NCBI GenBank assembly: GCA_017555905.1
Contig: JAFZFP010000016.1
Coordinates: 105,985 to 169,984 of the forward strand
Length of the DNA stretch: 64,000 bases
Direction of reading: 5' to 3'
Origin: Alistipes sp.
GTDB taxonomy: Bacteria; Bacteroidota; Bacteroidia; Bacteroidales; Rikenellaceae
The notes beneath the pieces are model-generated. The model ran no database searches, was not told the DNA's origin, and saw only the letters and a program-made list of their open reading frames with translations. The translations under genes were made by a program, and so were the position numbers. This document shows, one piece after another, positions 27,309 through 37,593 of the stretch (its first letter is position 1; each line of letters starts with the position of its first letter).

Positions 27309-28754
27309 CTAACCCACTGAACCCTCAAGGCTTAGCGAGAGTAGCTTCTGTGCCTCAACGGCAAACTCCATAGGCAACTTAGCCAACACCTCACGTGCAT
27401 AGCCATTAACAATCAGGCCCACGGCATCCTCGGTAGAGATACCGCGCTGATTGCAATAGAAGAGTTGATCCTCGGAGATCTTCGAGGTGGTAGCCTCGTG
27501 TTCAAGCACTGCCGATGGGTTGTATGAGTCAATAACGGGGAAGGTGTGAGCGCCACACTTATCGCCAATAAGCAGGGAGTCGCACTGCGAGTAGTTACGA
27601 GCATTATCCGCACCCTTAGCCACACGCACCAAACCACGGTAGGCATTCTGCGAACGGCCCGCAGAGATACCCTTAGAGACGATACGTGAGCGGGTATTCT
27701 TGCCGATATGTATCATCTTAGTACCGGTGTCGGCCTGCTGGAAATTGTTGGTCATAGCCACAGAGTAGAACTCGCCCGACGAGTTATCGCCCTGAAGCAC
27801 ACAACTTGGGTACTTCCACGTAATGGCTGAACCTGTCTCGACCTGAGTCCACGAGAGGTGAGCGCCCTCACGGCAAATACCTCGCTTGGTCACGAAGTTA
27901 TAGATACCACCCTTGCCATCCTTATCGCCAGGGTACCAGTTCTGCACCGTAGAGTACTTCACATCGGCATCCTTCTCAACGACAATCTCAACAACAGCAG
28001 CGTGCAACTGATTCTCGTCGCGGCGTGGAGCGGTACAACCCTCAAGGTAACTTACATAAGAACCCTCATCGGCAACGATGAGCGTGCGCTCGAACTGGCC
28101 AGTACCCTCGGCATTGATGCGGAAATAGGTCGATAGCTCCATAGGGCATCGAACACCCTTTGGGATGTAGCAGAACGAGCCATCAGAGAATACCGCAGCA
28201 TTGAGCGCAGCGTAGAAGTTATCGGTATAAGGAACAACCGAGCCGAGGTACTTCTTGATCAACTCAGGGTGCTCCTTAATAGCCTCCGAGATAGAGCAGA
28301 AGATGATACCCTTCTCGGCCAACGTATCCCTAAAGGTGGTCTTCACCGACACAGAGTCCATAACGGCATCGACAGCGACACCAGCAAGGGCCATCTGCTC
28401 CTCCAACGGAATACCCAACTTATCGAAAGTACGCTTTAGTTCGGGATCAACCTCGTCCATAGAGTTCAACTGCTTCTTCTGTTTAGGAGCTGCGTAGTAG
28501 ATGACATCCTGAAAGTCGATTTCAGGGATGTCGAGGTGCGCCCAATTGGGGTGTTCAAGCGTTAGCCAATGGCGATAGGCCTTAAGGCGTCGCTCCAACA
28601 TCCACTCTGGCTCACCCTTCTTCTCCGAGATTAGGCGAATGACATCCTCCGACAATCCACGACCAATGGTCTCGGTCTCGATATCGGTGACGAAGCCATA
28701 TTTGTAATCGCCCGTTTGGAGTTCACTTAGTATATCTTTTGTATCTTTTTCCAT
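27309..28754 (-). CDS. sufB: SufB, Fe-S scaffold subunit
   Basis: 481 residues, normal length. Conserved features include [33 protein letters not shown], Cys in [10 protein letters not shown] and EHEATTSKI, which line the cluster-assembly site at the SufB-SufD interface. First gene of sufBCDS-tmk; promoter at 28774-28805. Confidence 0.95.
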   Translation of the reverse strand: MEKDTKDILSELQTGDYKYGFVTDIETETIGRGLSEDVIRLISEKKGEPEWMLERRLKAYRHWLTLEHPNWAHLDIPEIDFQDVIYYAAPKQKKQLNSMDEVDPELKRTFDKLGIPLEEQMALAGVAVDAVMDSVSVKTTFRDTLAEKGIIFCSISEAIKEHPELIKKYLGSVVPYTDNFYAALNAAVFSDGSFCYIPKGVRCPMELSTYFRINAEGTGQFERTLIVADEGSYVSYLEGCTAPRRDENQLHAAVVEIVVEKDADVKYSTVQNWYPGDKDGKGGIYNFVTKRGICREGAHLSWTQVETGSAITWKYPSCVLQGDNSSGEFYSVAMTNNFQQADTGTKMIHIGKNTRSRIVSKGISAGRSQNAYRGLVRVAKGADNARNYSQCDSLLIGDKCGAHTFPVIDSYNPSAVLEHEATTSKISEDQLFYCNQRGISTEDAVGLIVNGYAREVLAKLPMEFAVEAQKLLSLSLEGSVG

Positions 28755-28773
28755 ATCTCTAAATAATATCCTG

Positions 28774-28805
28774 CAAAAGTAACAAAAACTATTTAGAATG
28801 TCAAA
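28774..28805 (-). promoter_or_regulatory. Promoter of the suf operon
   Basis: Minus strand: TTTG (28802-28805), 20-bp spacer, TACTTTTG (28774-28781). The start codon is about 20 nt downstream of the -7 box. No IscR-like palindrome was recognised. Confidence 0.7.
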
Positions 28806-28869
28806 AGATTATCAATCTTTATTTTTTATAGAGGTATAAACAGCACTTATCGTCTCATTTTAGGCGAGG

Positions 28870-30063
28870 CTAATCGTCTAAACCAAGCACCCTACTCTTG
28901 CGGAAAACGAACAGCGTGATAAGAGCCATAACAAGGGTAAGCAGACCGTTGAAGAGGAAGGGGAAGGCGTAACTCTTGGTAGCAAAGAGCCAGTCGATGC
29001 CATCGATAATGAACGGAGCAACGAGGATAGCCAAGTAGTTCACCACCATAACCAACGAGAGGGCGAGGGTCGAGAGATGAGGCGGAGAGTTGGTGGCTGC
29101 CTTATCGTAGATAAGGGGTTGCATAACGCCATAACCTAAGCCCGTAAGTATCGCTCCGACAGCGAGTTTCAGAAAGTCGGGATGGGGCAACGACATAATC
29201 ACAAGGCCCGTACCCATAACCACCAACGACCATAGATTTGTGGCCTTACCAAGCAGTTTCATAATCCCATTTAGCACAAAGCCTGGAGCCATAATCGCAA
29301 GGAAGAAGAGCGATATTAAGAGGCCCGACTTAGAACTACTCATACCTCCCTCCGAAGCCAGGTAGGAGGTGTTAAACGTGACGACCAACGAGGCGTAGGT
29401 GATGATAAAGTAGAAGAGCATTAAGCCCACGATAATTCTGCCATTAAGACCCTGCTGTCGGCGTTGCGCTCCCTGCGGAGGTTCAGGCTCGGGACGAGTA
29501 TGGCTGAGGGCAGGAATAAGGATAAGAGTTACGATAGGAAGCAGATAGACAGCAAAAGCAAAATGCCACTCTATATCAGCAAGATAGCCAGTCAAGGAGG
29601 TAGCACCAACAAGGGCTAGGTTATTCACCGCCGAACTAATACCGAGTTGCTTTATGCGGTAGTCGCCCGTGAAGTAGTCCACCACAAAACCCGTCGAGAG
29701 CGGAATGATTATACCCGCTCCGATACCCATAATAGCGCCCAAGACGATAAGTTCTACAAGGCTTCGTGAGAGCAACGACCCAATACCACTTATAAGAAAT
29801 ATGGCCGAGCCGATGACCAACAACCTAATCTTATTGCCTCGCACCGACCAACGGCCCGAGAGCAACATAAAGGGGATAATCATCAGCGAGGGCAACGACT
29901 CAAGCATCTCAACCTCCAACTCGCTGGCCGAAGGGAATATCTTATCTAAGTCCTCGAGGATGGGGGAGATTGCCAAACCTGGTAGAGAGATGACTGCCGA
30001 AATAGACCAAATGGCCACTAAGGCCGTGAGCGGTATCGTACCTTTTCCTGTATTAATCTTCAT
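28870..30063 (-). CDS. Major facilitator superfamily transporter
   Basis: 397 residues from ATG 30063 (MKINTGKGTIPLTAL); the longer frame to 30108 adds a non-hydrophobic tail with no family support. Twelve spans in two halves; between spans 2 and 3 lies LSGRWSVRGNKIRLLVIG, the MFS loop motif. A Pro/Gln-rich cytoplasmic loop (PEPEPPQGAQRRQQ) separates the halves. Substrate unknown; monocistronic between the suf operon and glyA. Confidence 0.82.
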   Translation of the reverse strand: MKINTGKGTIPLTALVAIWSISAVISLPGLAISPILEDLDKIFPSASELEVEMLESLPSLMIIPFMLLSGRWSVRGNKIRLLVIGSAIFLISGIGSLLSRSLVELIVLGAIMGIGAGIIIPLSTGFVVDYFTGDYRIKQLGISSAVNNLALVGATSLTGYLADIEWHFAFAVYLLPIVTLILIPALSHTRPEPEPPQGAQRRQQGLNGRIIVGLMLFYFIITYASLVVTFNTSYLASEGGMSSSKSGLLISLFFLAIMAPGFVLNGIMKLLGKATNLWSLVVMGTGLVIMSLPHPDFLKLAVGAILTGLGYGVMQPLIYDKAATNSPPHLSTLALSLVMVVNYLAILVAPFIIDGIDWLFATKSYAFPFLFNGLLTLVMALITLFVFRKSRVLGLDD

Positions 30064-30136
30064 ATCATTACGATTTTTTTTAGGCCAAAAACACAACATA
30101 TATGCCACGTAAGACGTTTTTTATCGAAGATAAGAT

Positions 30137-30167
30137 TTTGATTTTAAAATTTTATTTCATAACTTTG
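30137..30167 (+). promoter_or_regulatory. Promoter of glyA
   Basis: TTTG (30137-30140), 19-bp spacer, TAACTTTG (30160-30167); about 33 nt leader to the ATG at 30205. Confidence 0.7.
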
Positions 30168-30204
30168 TTGATTGGAAAATAACTAAAACCTAAAATATAT
30201 TAAA

Positions 30205-31485
30205 ATGAACAAGGATTTACAGATTTTTGACTTGATCGCCGAGGAGCGCTCTCGTCAGATGAAGGGCATCGAACTTATCGCTTCAGAGAACTTCGTTAGC
30301 GACCAGGTTATGGCTGCTATGGGTTCTGTTTGTACTAACAAATATGCTGAAGGCTACCCTGCTGCTCGCTATTATGGCGGTTGCGAGGTGGTTGATAAGA
30401 TTGAGAATCTCGCTATCGAGCGCATCTGCAAACTCTACGACGCTGAGTACGCTAACGTACAGCCTCACTCAGGCGCTCAGGCAAATATGGCCGTATTCTT
30501 TGCCTGCCTCAAGCCAGGCGATACATTTATGGGTCTCGACCTTTCACACGGTGGCCACCTCTCACACGGTTCGCCAGTGAATATGTCGGGTATGTACTTC
30601 AATGCCGTAGGCTACAAACTCAAGGAGGAGACCGGTAACATCGACTACGAGGAGATGGAGGCATTGGCATTGGAGCATAAGCCAAAACTTATCATCGGTG
30701 GTGCTTCTGCATTCTCTCGCGAGTGGGATTACAAGCGTATGCGCGAGATCGCAGATAAGGTAGGTGCTTTGTTGCTCGTGGATATGGCCCACACAGCAGG
30801 TCTTATCGCAGCAGGCCTTTTGGATAACCCTGTGAAGTATGCACACATCGTAACCTCAACAACTCACAAGACCCTTCGTGGTCCTCGTGGCGGTATTATC
30901 CTTATGGGTAAGGATTTCGACAATCCTTGGGGCTACACCACACCTAAGGGCGTAGTGAAGAAGATGTCTCAGATTCTTAACTCGGCAGTATTCCCAGGCA
31001 TCCAGGGCGGTCCATTGGAGCACGTCATCGCAGCTAAGGCTGTTGCCTTCGGCGAGGCCCTCACCCCTGAGTACAAGGAGTATCAGCAGCAGGTAGTGAA
31101 GAACTCTAAGGCTTTGGCTGAGGCCCTCACTAAGCGTGGCTACAAGATCGTATCAGGCGGTACTGACAACCACCTTATGTTGGTAGACTTGCGCACTAAG
31201 TTCCCAGAACTCACTGGTAAACTCGCTGAGAAGTGCCTCGTGGCTGCCGATATCACCACAAACAAGAATATGGTACCATTCGACTCACGCACCCCATTCA
31301 CCACTTCAGGTTTGCGTTTCGGTACTCCTGCAATCACCACTCGTGGCTTGAAGGAGGACAAGATGGACTATATCGCAGAACTTATCGACCGCGTACTCTC
31401 TGACCCAGAGAACGAGGAGAACATCGCAGCAGTACGCAAGGATGTAAACGCCTTGATGTCTGAGTATCCTTTGTTCGCTTGGTAG
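30205..31485 (+). CDS. glyA: Serine hydroxymethyltransferase
   Basis: 426 residues. Catalytic PLP lysine in [13 protein letters not shown] and start with the typical [11 protein letters not shown]. It interconverts serine and glycine with tetrahydrofolate and is the main one-carbon source. Codons are strongly biased, as for a highly expressed gene. Own promoter and terminator, so it is monocistronic. Confidence 0.96.
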   Translation: MNKDLQIFDLIAEERSRQMKGIELIASENFVSDQVMAAMGSVCTNKYAEGYPAARYYGGCEVVDKIENLAIERICKLYDAEYANVQPHSGAQANMAVFFACLKPGDTFMGLDLSHGGHLSHGSPVNMSGMYFNAVGYKLKEETGNIDYEEMEALALEHKPKLIIGGASAFSREWDYKRMREIADKVGALLLVDMAHTAGLIAAGLLDNPVKYAHIVTSTTHKTLRGPRGGIILMGKDFDNPWGYTTPKGVVKKMSQILNSAVFPGIQGGPLEHVIAAKAVAFGEALTPEYKEYQQQVVKNSKALAEALTKRGYKIVSGGTDNHLMLVDLRTKFPELTGKLAEKCLVAADITTNKNMVPFDSRTPFTTSGLRFGTPAITTRGLKEDKMDYIAELIDRVLSDPENEENIAAVRKDVNALMSEYPLFAW

Positions 31486-31503
31486 TAGCGGACCCCAATA
31501 TCG

Positions 31504-31540
31504 TGGCGTTAGGGCTTAGGGTCTTAACGCCATTTTATAT
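31504..31540 (+). terminator. Intrinsic terminator of glyA
   Basis: 8-bp stem TGGCGTTA / TAACGCCA followed by TTTTATATAT. Confidence 0.7.
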
Positions 31541-31570
31541 ATATATCGTAAACCTCATAACAGACCTATT

Positions 31571-32959
31571 ATGAAGAAAATCGTCGTATGTGCTTTGGCC
31601 CTCCTCGGCTGTAGTACGCTTATGGCTCAGCAGGATAAGGGTGGTATCACCGCAGAGATGATGCAGGAGATACGCCTCGGCCAGACAAATTCTGAGGCCG
31701 AGAAGGCAGCACGCAATGCTTTGGCACTCAACCCTATAGCAGAACTCGCAACAAATGCCGACAACCTCGCAATGATAGATACCCACTTCTCGCACCGTGT
31801 GCGCACAAAGGGTATTACCGACCAGCAGCAATCGGGCCGTTGCTGGCTCTTCACAGGCCTCAACGTCTTGCGTGCCAAGATGATTGATGACCTCGACCTA
31901 CCTTCGTTGGTATTCTCTCACAACTATCTCTTCTTCTATGACCAGTTGGAGAAGTGTAACCTCTTCCTTCAGGGCGTAATCGACACAAAGCACCTCCCTA
32001 TGGAGGATCGTCAGGTGGAGTGGTTGTTCAAAAACCCACTCAGCGATGGTGGCCAGTTCACTGGTGTATCGAACCTCGTGATGAAGTATGGCGTAGTACC
32101 AAGCGAGGTGATGCCCGAGAACTACCAGACCAACAACACTACTCAGGTGAGCAACCTCCTAAAACTCAAACTACGTGAGTTCGGCCTCATCCTCCGCAAC
32201 CAGAAGGATCGTCGCGCCCCCGTAGCCCTCAAGACCGAGATGCTCAAGGAGATCTACTCTATGTTGGTGCGTGCCTATGGTGTTCCCCCTACCGAGTTCG
32301 AGTGGACACGCCACGACAAGGATGGTAACCCAGTGGAGACTAAGCGCTACACCCCACAGTCGTTCTATGCCGAATACTTCGGAGATATCGATTTGGAGAA
32401 TGACTTTGTGATGGTTATGAACGACCCATCGCGCGAGTATTACAAGGTCTATGAGATTGAGTATGACCGCCACGTATATGATGGCGACAACTGGCTATAC
32501 CTCAACCTCCCTATCGACGAGGTTAAGGCCTTGGCAATTGCCTCTATCAAGGATAATACAGCAATGTACTTCTCTTGCGACGTGGGCAAGTACCTACTCT
32601 CAAAGAAGGGTACGCTCGACATCCAAAACTTTGACTACGAGTCGCTTATGGGCGTAGAGTTCCCTATGAACAAGGAGGAGCGCGTACGCACATTCGCCAG
32701 TGGCTCGTCACACGCTATGACACTTATCGCTGTAGACCTCGACGAGGAGGGCAACGCAAAGAAGTGGATGGTGGAGAACAGTTGGGGCCCATCGTCAGGT
32801 TGGAAGGGCAACCTTATTATGACCGACGAGTGGTTCGAGGAGTATATGTTCCGCGTGGTGGTAGATAAGAAGTATATCCCTGCCGAGACACTCAAACTCC
32901 TTGAGCAGAAGCCTATTATGCTCCCATCATGGGACCCAATGTTTGCTTACGAAGAGTAG
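31571..32959 (+). CDS. Exported aminopeptidase C (bleomycin-hydrolase family, peptidase C1B)
   Basis: 462 residues with an N-terminal signal sequence (MKKIVVCALALLGCSTLMAQ); either signal peptidase I cutting after MAQ or lipid modification at Cys14 is possible. Papain-fold catalytic residues are Cys91 in QSGRCWLF, His in GSSHAMTL and Asn in VENSWGPSSG. Cytosolic PepC enzymes of Gram-positives lack the signal; exported forms are common in Bacteroidales. It trims amino acids from peptides in the periplasm. CYTH gene follows 3 bp downstream. Confidence 0.88.
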   Translation: MKKIVVCALALLGCSTLMAQQDKGGITAEMMQEIRLGQTNSEAEKAARNALALNPIAELATNADNLAMIDTHFSHRVRTKGITDQQQSGRCWLFTGLNVLRAKMIDDLDLPSLVFSHNYLFFYDQLEKCNLFLQGVIDTKHLPMEDRQVEWLFKNPLSDGGQFTGVSNLVMKYGVVPSEVMPENYQTNNTTQVSNLLKLKLREFGLILRNQKDRRAPVALKTEMLKEIYSMLVRAYGVPPTEFEWTRHDKDGNPVETKRYTPQSFYAEYFGDIDLENDFVMVMNDPSREYYKVYEIEYDRHVYDGDNWLYLNLPIDEVKALAIASIKDNTAMYFSCDVGKYLLSKKGTLDIQNFDYESLMGVEFPMNKEERVRTFASGSSHAMTLIAVDLDEEGNAKKWMVENSWGPSSGWKGNLIMTDEWFEEYMFRVVVDKKYIPAETLKLLEQKPIMLPSWDPMFAYEE

Positions 32960-32962
32960 GCT

Positions 32963-33445
32963 ATGGCAACCGAAATAGAGCGTAAATTTTTGGTCGTGGG
33001 CGAGTACAAACACCTCGCCCAGACCTCTACCCTACTAATTCAAGGCTATATAGCCTCGGGCCGACGTACCGTGCGTGTACGCATCAGCGACGAGCGGGCG
33101 TGGCTAACAATCAAAGGGCCATCGCAGGATGGTGGTCTCTCGCGTTTCGAGTGGGAAAAAGAGATATATGGTGCAGAGGCACGCGAACTACTCACCTTAG
33201 CCGAGGGCGCACTCATAGAGAAGCGCAGATATCTCATTGAACACGAGGGACATACCTTCGAGGTCGATGAGTTCCACGGCCAGAACGAGGGTCTTACCAT
33301 TGCCGAGGTAGAACTCGAAGATGTAACCGAAGAGTTCCATCGCCCCGAGTGGCTTGGAAGGGAGGTCACGGGTGAACGACGCTTCTACAACTCTCACCTC
33401 AGAAGCCACCCCTACAGCGAGTGGAGCGACGAAGAGAAAGAATAA
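32963..33445 (+). CDS. CYTH-domain protein (triphosphate tunnel metalloenzyme)
   Basis: 160 residues starting with the ExExK signature (EIERK, Glu4-Lys8), then alternating charged beta strands (TVRVRISDERAWLTIKG, RFEWEKEI, EKRRYLIEHEG) that form the tunnel. Small stand-alone CYTH proteins act as tripolyphosphatases or inorganic-triphosphate enzymes; adenylate cyclase is possible but less likely. Co-transcribed with the PepC-like peptidase. Confidence 0.85.
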   Translation: MATEIERKFLVVGEYKHLAQTSTLLIQGYIASGRRTVRVRISDERAWLTIKGPSQDGGLSRFEWEKEIYGAEARELLTLAEGALIEKRRYLIEHEGHTFEVDEFHGQNEGLTIAEVELEDVTEEFHRPEWLGREVTGERRFYNSHLRSHPYSEWSDEEKE

Positions 33446-33465
33446 TCGATAAAAACTATTTTGTT

Positions 33466-33789
33466 ATGAACAACAACAAGGACTTAATTGTAACGCTCAA
33501 CTTCGAGCGTTCTTGCACTACAGAGGACATAGGAGGTGGAAAAGATATAACAACCGAGAGCGGTAGTGTCGATGTTTCGTTGGGTTGCAAACTTCCTATT
33601 GCCAAATTCCGAGATATCAAGGTCGATGAGATAAGCAACGACTATATTCGCTTGTGCGGAGATGAGGAGCAGATACTCCATAAGGGCGGTTTCGTGACGT
33701 TTAGTTGGAGCGATGATGGCGACGACGACCACGAGGGCGTGTCGTGGAAGACCGACTACCACTTCCTAAAACTCACCTGGAAGGAGTAG
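33466..33789 (+). CDS. Conserved hypothetical protein (107 aa)
   Basis: Start set at ATG 33466, 21 bp after the CYTH stop; the longer frame overlaps the CYTH gene. The small acidic protein begins MNNNKDLIVTLNFERSC and has a central DDGDDDHEGV loop. No domain recognised. It is followed by a terminator, so it is the last gene of the pepC-CYTH transcript. Confidence 0.6.
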   Translation: MNNNKDLIVTLNFERSCTTEDIGGGKDITTESGSVDVSLGCKLPIAKFRDIKVDEISNDYIRLCGDEEQILHKGGFVTFSWSDDGDDDHEGVSWKTDYHFLKLTWKE

Positions 33790-33809
33790 AGATACTACCT
33801 ATATTTAAT

Positions 33810-33841
33810 AAGGATAATCGACTGCGGTTATCCTTTTTTTT
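33810..33841 (+). terminator. Intrinsic terminator of the pepC-CYTH operon
   Basis: AAGGATAA / TTATCCTT stem with a 10-nt loop followed by eight T. Confidence 0.75.
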
Positions 33842-33871
33842 GCATCTTACCCAAAAAAAATCTAAAAAATA

Positions 33872-33904
33872 TTTGGAGATTTGACATTTTATACACTATC
33901 TTTG
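33872..33904 (+). promoter_or_regulatory. Promoter of the SPFH operon
   Basis: TTTG (33872-33875), 21-bp spacer, TATCTTTG (33897-33904). Confidence 0.65.
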
Positions 33905-33923
33905 TGATATCAAAATGATATCA
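33905..33923 (+). promoter_or_regulatory. Candidate operator: duplicated TGATATCA palindrome
   Basis: Two copies of the 8-bp palindrome TGATATCA (33905-33912, 33916-33923) separated by AAA, lying exactly at the predicted transcription start. Half-site spacing (11 bp centre to centre) is one helical turn, suitable for a ribbon-helix-helix tetramer. The operon encodes such a protein. Binding is inference. Confidence 0.5.
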
Positions 33924-33979
33924 TATACAACAACCGAATATCAGATAATAAATTTTTAAACAAATAAAAACCTACAACT

Positions 33980-34921
33980 ATGAAAAACTTTACCTATTCT
34001 GGCTGGAAACTCAATGGTTTCGTTGCTCTTCTAATCAACTTGCTCTTGGTGGGTGCAACTGTTTACTCTATCGTGTTGCTTGCAAGCACCCCAGAACTTA
34101 ACGTCCTGGCTCTCATCACACTTATCGTATCAGTGTTGATGTCGATAATTATGCTATGTGGCTATATGTTGCTTGAGCCTAACGAGTCGCGCGTATTGCT
34201 CTTCTTCGGTAACTACCGCGGCACCTTCTACGACACTGGTTTCTGGTGGGTAAACCCATTTATGAGCGCTAAGAAACTCTCGATGCGCGCCCGCAACCTC
34301 AACGTAGATCCTATCAAGGTTAATGACAAGGCAGGTAACCCGATCCTCATTGGCTTGGTTGTGGTATGGAAGATTAAAAACGATGGCGCATACAACGCTG
34401 TTTTCGAGATTGATGCACCTGTCGAGATTGGCGCCCCAGGCTACAACAATACACGTATGAACGTCTTGGAGAACTTCGTTGCCGTACAGAGCGACTCGGC
34501 CTTGCGTCAGGTAGCAGGTCTCTACGCCTACGACGAGAACTCTAACAATAGCACCGAGGAGGTGACACTCCGTTCGGGCGGTGACGAGATCAACGACAAA
34601 CTCACCGAAGAACTTAACGAGCGCCTCGCTATCGCTGGTATCGAGGTTATCGAGGCTCGCCTCAACTACTTGGCATACGCCCCAGAGATTGCTGCCGCTA
34701 TGTTGCGTCGCCAGCAGGCTGATGCTATCATCTCGGCTCGCGAGAAGATTGTCGAGGGTGCCGTATCAATGGTTAAAATCGCCCTTGAGCGTCTCTCTAC
34801 TGAGGAGGTTGTAGAACTCGACGAGGAGCGTAAGGCCGCTATGGTGAGCAACTTGCTCGTGGTATTGTGCGCCGATGAGGCTGCTCAGCCAGTAGTGAAC
34901 ACAGGTACGCTTCACAACTAA
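33980..34921 (+). CDS. SPFH/Band-7 domain membrane protein
   Basis: 313 residues: two N-terminal spans (about 12-35 and 42-65), then the SPFH domain ([36 protein letters not shown]) and a long alpha-helical segment rich in Ala/Glu ([20 protein letters not shown]). The QmcA/YbbK-like subgroup forms large rings on the inner membrane and may regulate proteases. First gene of a seven-gene operon. A usual partner, NfeD, is not present. Confidence 0.85.
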   Translation: MKNFTYSGWKLNGFVALLINLLLVGATVYSIVLLASTPELNVLALITLIVSVLMSIIMLCGYMLLEPNESRVLLFFGNYRGTFYDTGFWWVNPFMSAKKLSMRARNLNVDPIKVNDKAGNPILIGLVVVWKIKNDGAYNAVFEIDAPVEIGAPGYNNTRMNVLENFVAVQSDSALRQVAGLYAYDENSNNSTEEVTLRSGGDEINDKLTEELNERLAIAGIEVIEARLNYLAYAPEIAAAMLRRQQADAIISAREKIVEGAVSMVKIALERLSTEEVVELDEERKAAMVSNLLVVLCADEAAQPVVNTGTLHN

Positions 34922-34950
34922 TAATCAAGACTTTACGCACTCGTATAGTT

Positions 34951-35154
34951 ATGGCTACGAAGGAGTCAAATACACGCAGTTTCGTTCTTCGCATTGATGG
35001 GGAGACTATGGATGCCATCGAAAAGTGGGCAGCCGACGAGTTCCGCTCCACCAATGGTCAGCTGCAATGGATTATTGCCGAGGCCTTGCGTCGCAGTGGA
35101 CGCAAGCCTCGTGCAAAAAAGGTTAAGGAGGAGGCAACAAATGAAGAACTTTAG
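34951..35154 (+). CDS. Ribbon-helix-helix (Arc-like) DNA-binding protein
   Basis: 67 residues. The N-terminal strand NTRSFVLRID is followed by two helices (ETMDAIEKWAADEFRSTN, QLQWIIAEALRR) as in Arc/MetJ folds, and ends in a basic tail. It probably represses its own operon; the TGATATCA pair upstream is a plausible target. Overlaps the following gene by 14 bp. Confidence 0.8.
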   Translation: MATKESNTRSFVLRIDGETMDAIEKWAADEFRSTNGQLQWIIAEALRRSGRKPRAKKVKEEATNEEL

Positions 35155-35659
35155 ATTTAATTTCTGGCGCCTGAGGTATCGAGCCATCGAGACACAGGCT
35201 ATGCGCCGCTTGGGTAAGAGCCCCGATGAGGGTGGCAAGTTTGGCTGGAGCGAATTCATCATTATCCTGGCCACAGCAGCATTTGCCAACCAAGACAGAC
35301 TCCCTGAGACCCTCCCCCATCGTGAACTTATCGCGGCAGGAATACCGACACTAATTTTGTTGGTGGGCTTAGCGGTGGGATACTACCGCTTGGCGCCACG
35401 CACCTGCTGGCACAAGGCCACCTACGCCACAGCCCTGTTGGCCCTCGCGTGGAGCGTTGTGCCTTGGATACTCTACTTAATAAATGGTGAGAACTTCAGC
35501 CTTAATGCCGCTATCGAGGTATCGCTCGGCTCGCTCGTCGTGTGGGCAATTACACTTGGCTGTTACCTTCGCTATCGCTACATACGTCGTCGCTCTATGG
35601 CCGAAATAGCCCTCATAAGATTACGCAGAAAAAAACATCGTAACATACAATACCTATAA
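35141..35659 (+). CDS. Hypothetical membrane protein (172 aa)
   Basis: Start at ATG 35141 (MKNFRFNFWRLRYRAIETQ), inside the end of the RHH gene; the longer frame reads the RHH gene out of frame. Three or four hydrophobic spans lie at about 45-145 and the ends are strongly basic (YRYIRRRSMAEI, RLRRKKHRN). Family not recognised. Confidence 0.65.
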   Translation: MKNFRFNFWRLRYRAIETQAMRRLGKSPDEGGKFGWSEFIIILATAAFANQDRLPETLPHRELIAAGIPTLILLVGLAVGYYRLAPRTCWHKATYATALLALAWSVVPWILYLINGENFSLNAAIEVSLGSLVVWAITLGCYLRYRYIRRRSMAEIALIRLRRKKHRNIQYL

Positions 35660-35662
35660 GTT

Positions 35663-35965
35663 ATGAGCATCGAACTAATCGTCACCATAGTAAGTTCGCT
35701 TATCTCGGTAGCCTTAGCCATAATCATACTACTTGGCAAGGCCGACTGGATGATATCGGGCTACAATACGAGTTCCGAGGAGAAGAGGGCTCGATACAAC
35801 CTCCCACGCCTTAGACTCGTCACAAGCCTTATGCTCATAATAGTTGTCACTCTACTCTGTATTTTTGTCCTCACTGATACCAGCGAGGTGGTGAGCGCAA
35901 CTGTTATCATCGCCGTAGCACTAATCGGCACAATATTACAATATACCTGGGCAAAGAGAAGGTAA
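35663..35965 (+). CDS. DUF3784 membrane protein, paralogue 1
   Basis: 100 residues, three membrane spans, with the DUF3784 signature GKADWMISGYNTSSEEKRA in the first loop. Unknown function. It is 3 bp after the previous gene. The same signature recurs in paralogues 2 and 3 of this operon. Confidence 0.72.
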   Translation: MSIELIVTIVSSLISVALAIIILLGKADWMISGYNTSSEEKRARYNLPRLRLVTSLMLIIVVTLLCIFVLTDTSEVVSATVIIAVALIGTILQYTWAKRR

Positions 35966-36014
35966 CGACTTGATACACACCTGCTAATGGTAAAATTAGA
36001 AAACCTTACTTATT

Positions 36015-37580
36015 ATGAAACGTATTCTTTTGCTGGTAATAGTCCTACTCGGTTGGGGTGTTGCCTATGGCCATAATACAGTCACATATCACGACACCGA
36101 GGTAGAGGCTACCGAGGCTTATATCAACGGTAATAACTTCCAGAAAGACCTACTCCTATATGCCGATATGCTGGGCGACACACACCCATACTTTGCCGAT
36201 AGCAAGCACCGCGCAGCACTCGACAAGCGCGTTCGCAAACTATATAAGGAGTGTGGCACGCTGTCGGACGTTGCGGAGTTCAGAATCCTACTAACAAAAC
36301 TTGCCACGTCGCTAAATGACGGACATACGGCTATCTACAACTTGGCGCCATCGAATACCATCTTCCCCGTAAGGCTTACCATTGATGGCGACGCACCTAT
36401 TATTGTAGACCTCTGTGCCGAGGGTCTAAACGACATCCTTGGCAAGGAGGTAAAGAGCATCAATGGCAAGTCGCCAAAACAGATACTCAAACAGGCGCGC
36501 GAACTTCTAAGTGCCGACAACGACGTAAACTTCGAGAACTTGGCGACGGAGTATCTTATGCTCACCAACTTTTGGACAATGCTCGGTATGAGTAGCGAGG
36601 AGCTACACCTCACCTTCGCCGACAAGAGCTCAACCACCGTCAATGCAATTGATAGGTATTGGCAAGAGTTGAAAATTGTGCAACTGCAACAGCAGCAATC
36701 TAATAGAGTCACAGCACCACGAAGGGTGTTATTCGACTACCAAATCTTCGACAAGGAGGGCGTCTGCTACTTGCAATTCAACCAGTTTGCCGACAGAGTC
36801 ACACACCCCCAAATGGAGCAGTTGGCCCGCTTCGACGAGTTTATGAGCCAGATGATGGCAGACATCGAGGCCAAGGAGATAAACACCCTCGTTGTAGACC
36901 TTCAGTACAACAGTGGCGGAAACAGTGCGCTTGGCAACGTACTTCTCTCGTGGCTAAAGCCTTTCGGGGAGATCGAGCAGTATAGTGCCGATGTAAGAAT
37001 TTCGGAGTTGATGTTAGAGCGCTACCCCTACTATAAGGAGTTCACCTACGATGGCAAACCCTTGGAGTTGGGAAGAGTCTATAGCGCCCCGGAGTTCGAC
37101 CAAAACAGAGAGGTCAAGAGCAGTGGCAACATCTCGCAAGACTCCACCTATCACGTGCTAAACCTCGACCCAGAGCGTATATTCAAGGGCGATGTCATCT
37201 TCATTCAGGGCAAAGATACGTTTAGTAGCGCAACACTCCTGCTAACTACAGCGCGCGACAACGGCATAGGAAAGATTGTCGGAGAGCCATCAGGAGGTAG
37301 ACCAAGTCACTATGGAGATATCCTCTTCTGCATACTCCCCAACACACTGATTACGGCCACCGTGAGCCACAAGCACTTCATACGCCCCAATAGGGCCAAG
37401 GTGGAGTGCGAGTACCTCACCCCCGACGTACTGATCGACACCAACAACCCCGACAAGGATTTGGTATGGGAGTGGGTCGTAGCAAACTGCACGAAACCAA
37501 CTAAGAGCGTAAAGAGCGTAAAAAATGAGGATGACTCATACCTCTGGGATACTATATATAGCCCTTCGATGAACCAATAA
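36015..37580 (+). CDS. Exported S41-family peptidase
   Basis: 521 residues with a signal peptide (cut near VAYG). It resembles tail-specific/tricorn-core peptidases: NTLVVDLQYNSGGNS, then the nucleophile region DTFSSATLL with Ser404/405, then GEPSGGRPSHYG. There is no recognised PDZ domain. The C-terminus ends in Lys/Ser repeats (TKSVKSVKNED). Likely cleaves unfolded or C-terminally exposed peptides outside the cytoplasm. It is sandwiched between DUF3784 genes. Confidence 0.82.
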   Translation: MKRILLLVIVLLGWGVAYGHNTVTYHDTEVEATEAYINGNNFQKDLLLYADMLGDTHPYFADSKHRAALDKRVRKLYKECGTLSDVAEFRILLTKLATSLNDGHTAIYNLAPSNTIFPVRLTIDGDAPIIVDLCAEGLNDILGKEVKSINGKSPKQILKQARELLSADNDVNFENLATEYLMLTNFWTMLGMSSEELHLTFADKSSTTVNAIDRYWQELKIVQLQQQQSNRVTAPRRVLFDYQIFDKEGVCYLQFNQFADRVTHPQMEQLARFDEFMSQMMADIEAKEINTLVVDLQYNSGGNSALGNVLLSWLKPFGEIEQYSADVRISELMLERYPYYKEFTYDGKPLELGRVYSAPEFDQNREVKSSGNISQDSTYHVLNLDPERIFKGDVIFIQGKDTFSSATLLLTTARDNGIGKIVGEPSGGRPSHYGDILFCILPNTLITATVSHKHFIRPNRAKVECEYLTPDVLIDTNNPDKDLVWEWVVANCTKPTKSVKSVKNEDDSYLWDTIYSPSMNQ

Positions 37581-37593
37581 AAAACTACTTACA

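Noticed and set aside
33421-33465. N-terminal extension of the 107-residue hypothetical protein
   Set aside because: It overlaps the end of the CYTH gene and its translation is basic and unlike the rest; ATG 33466 has proper spacing.
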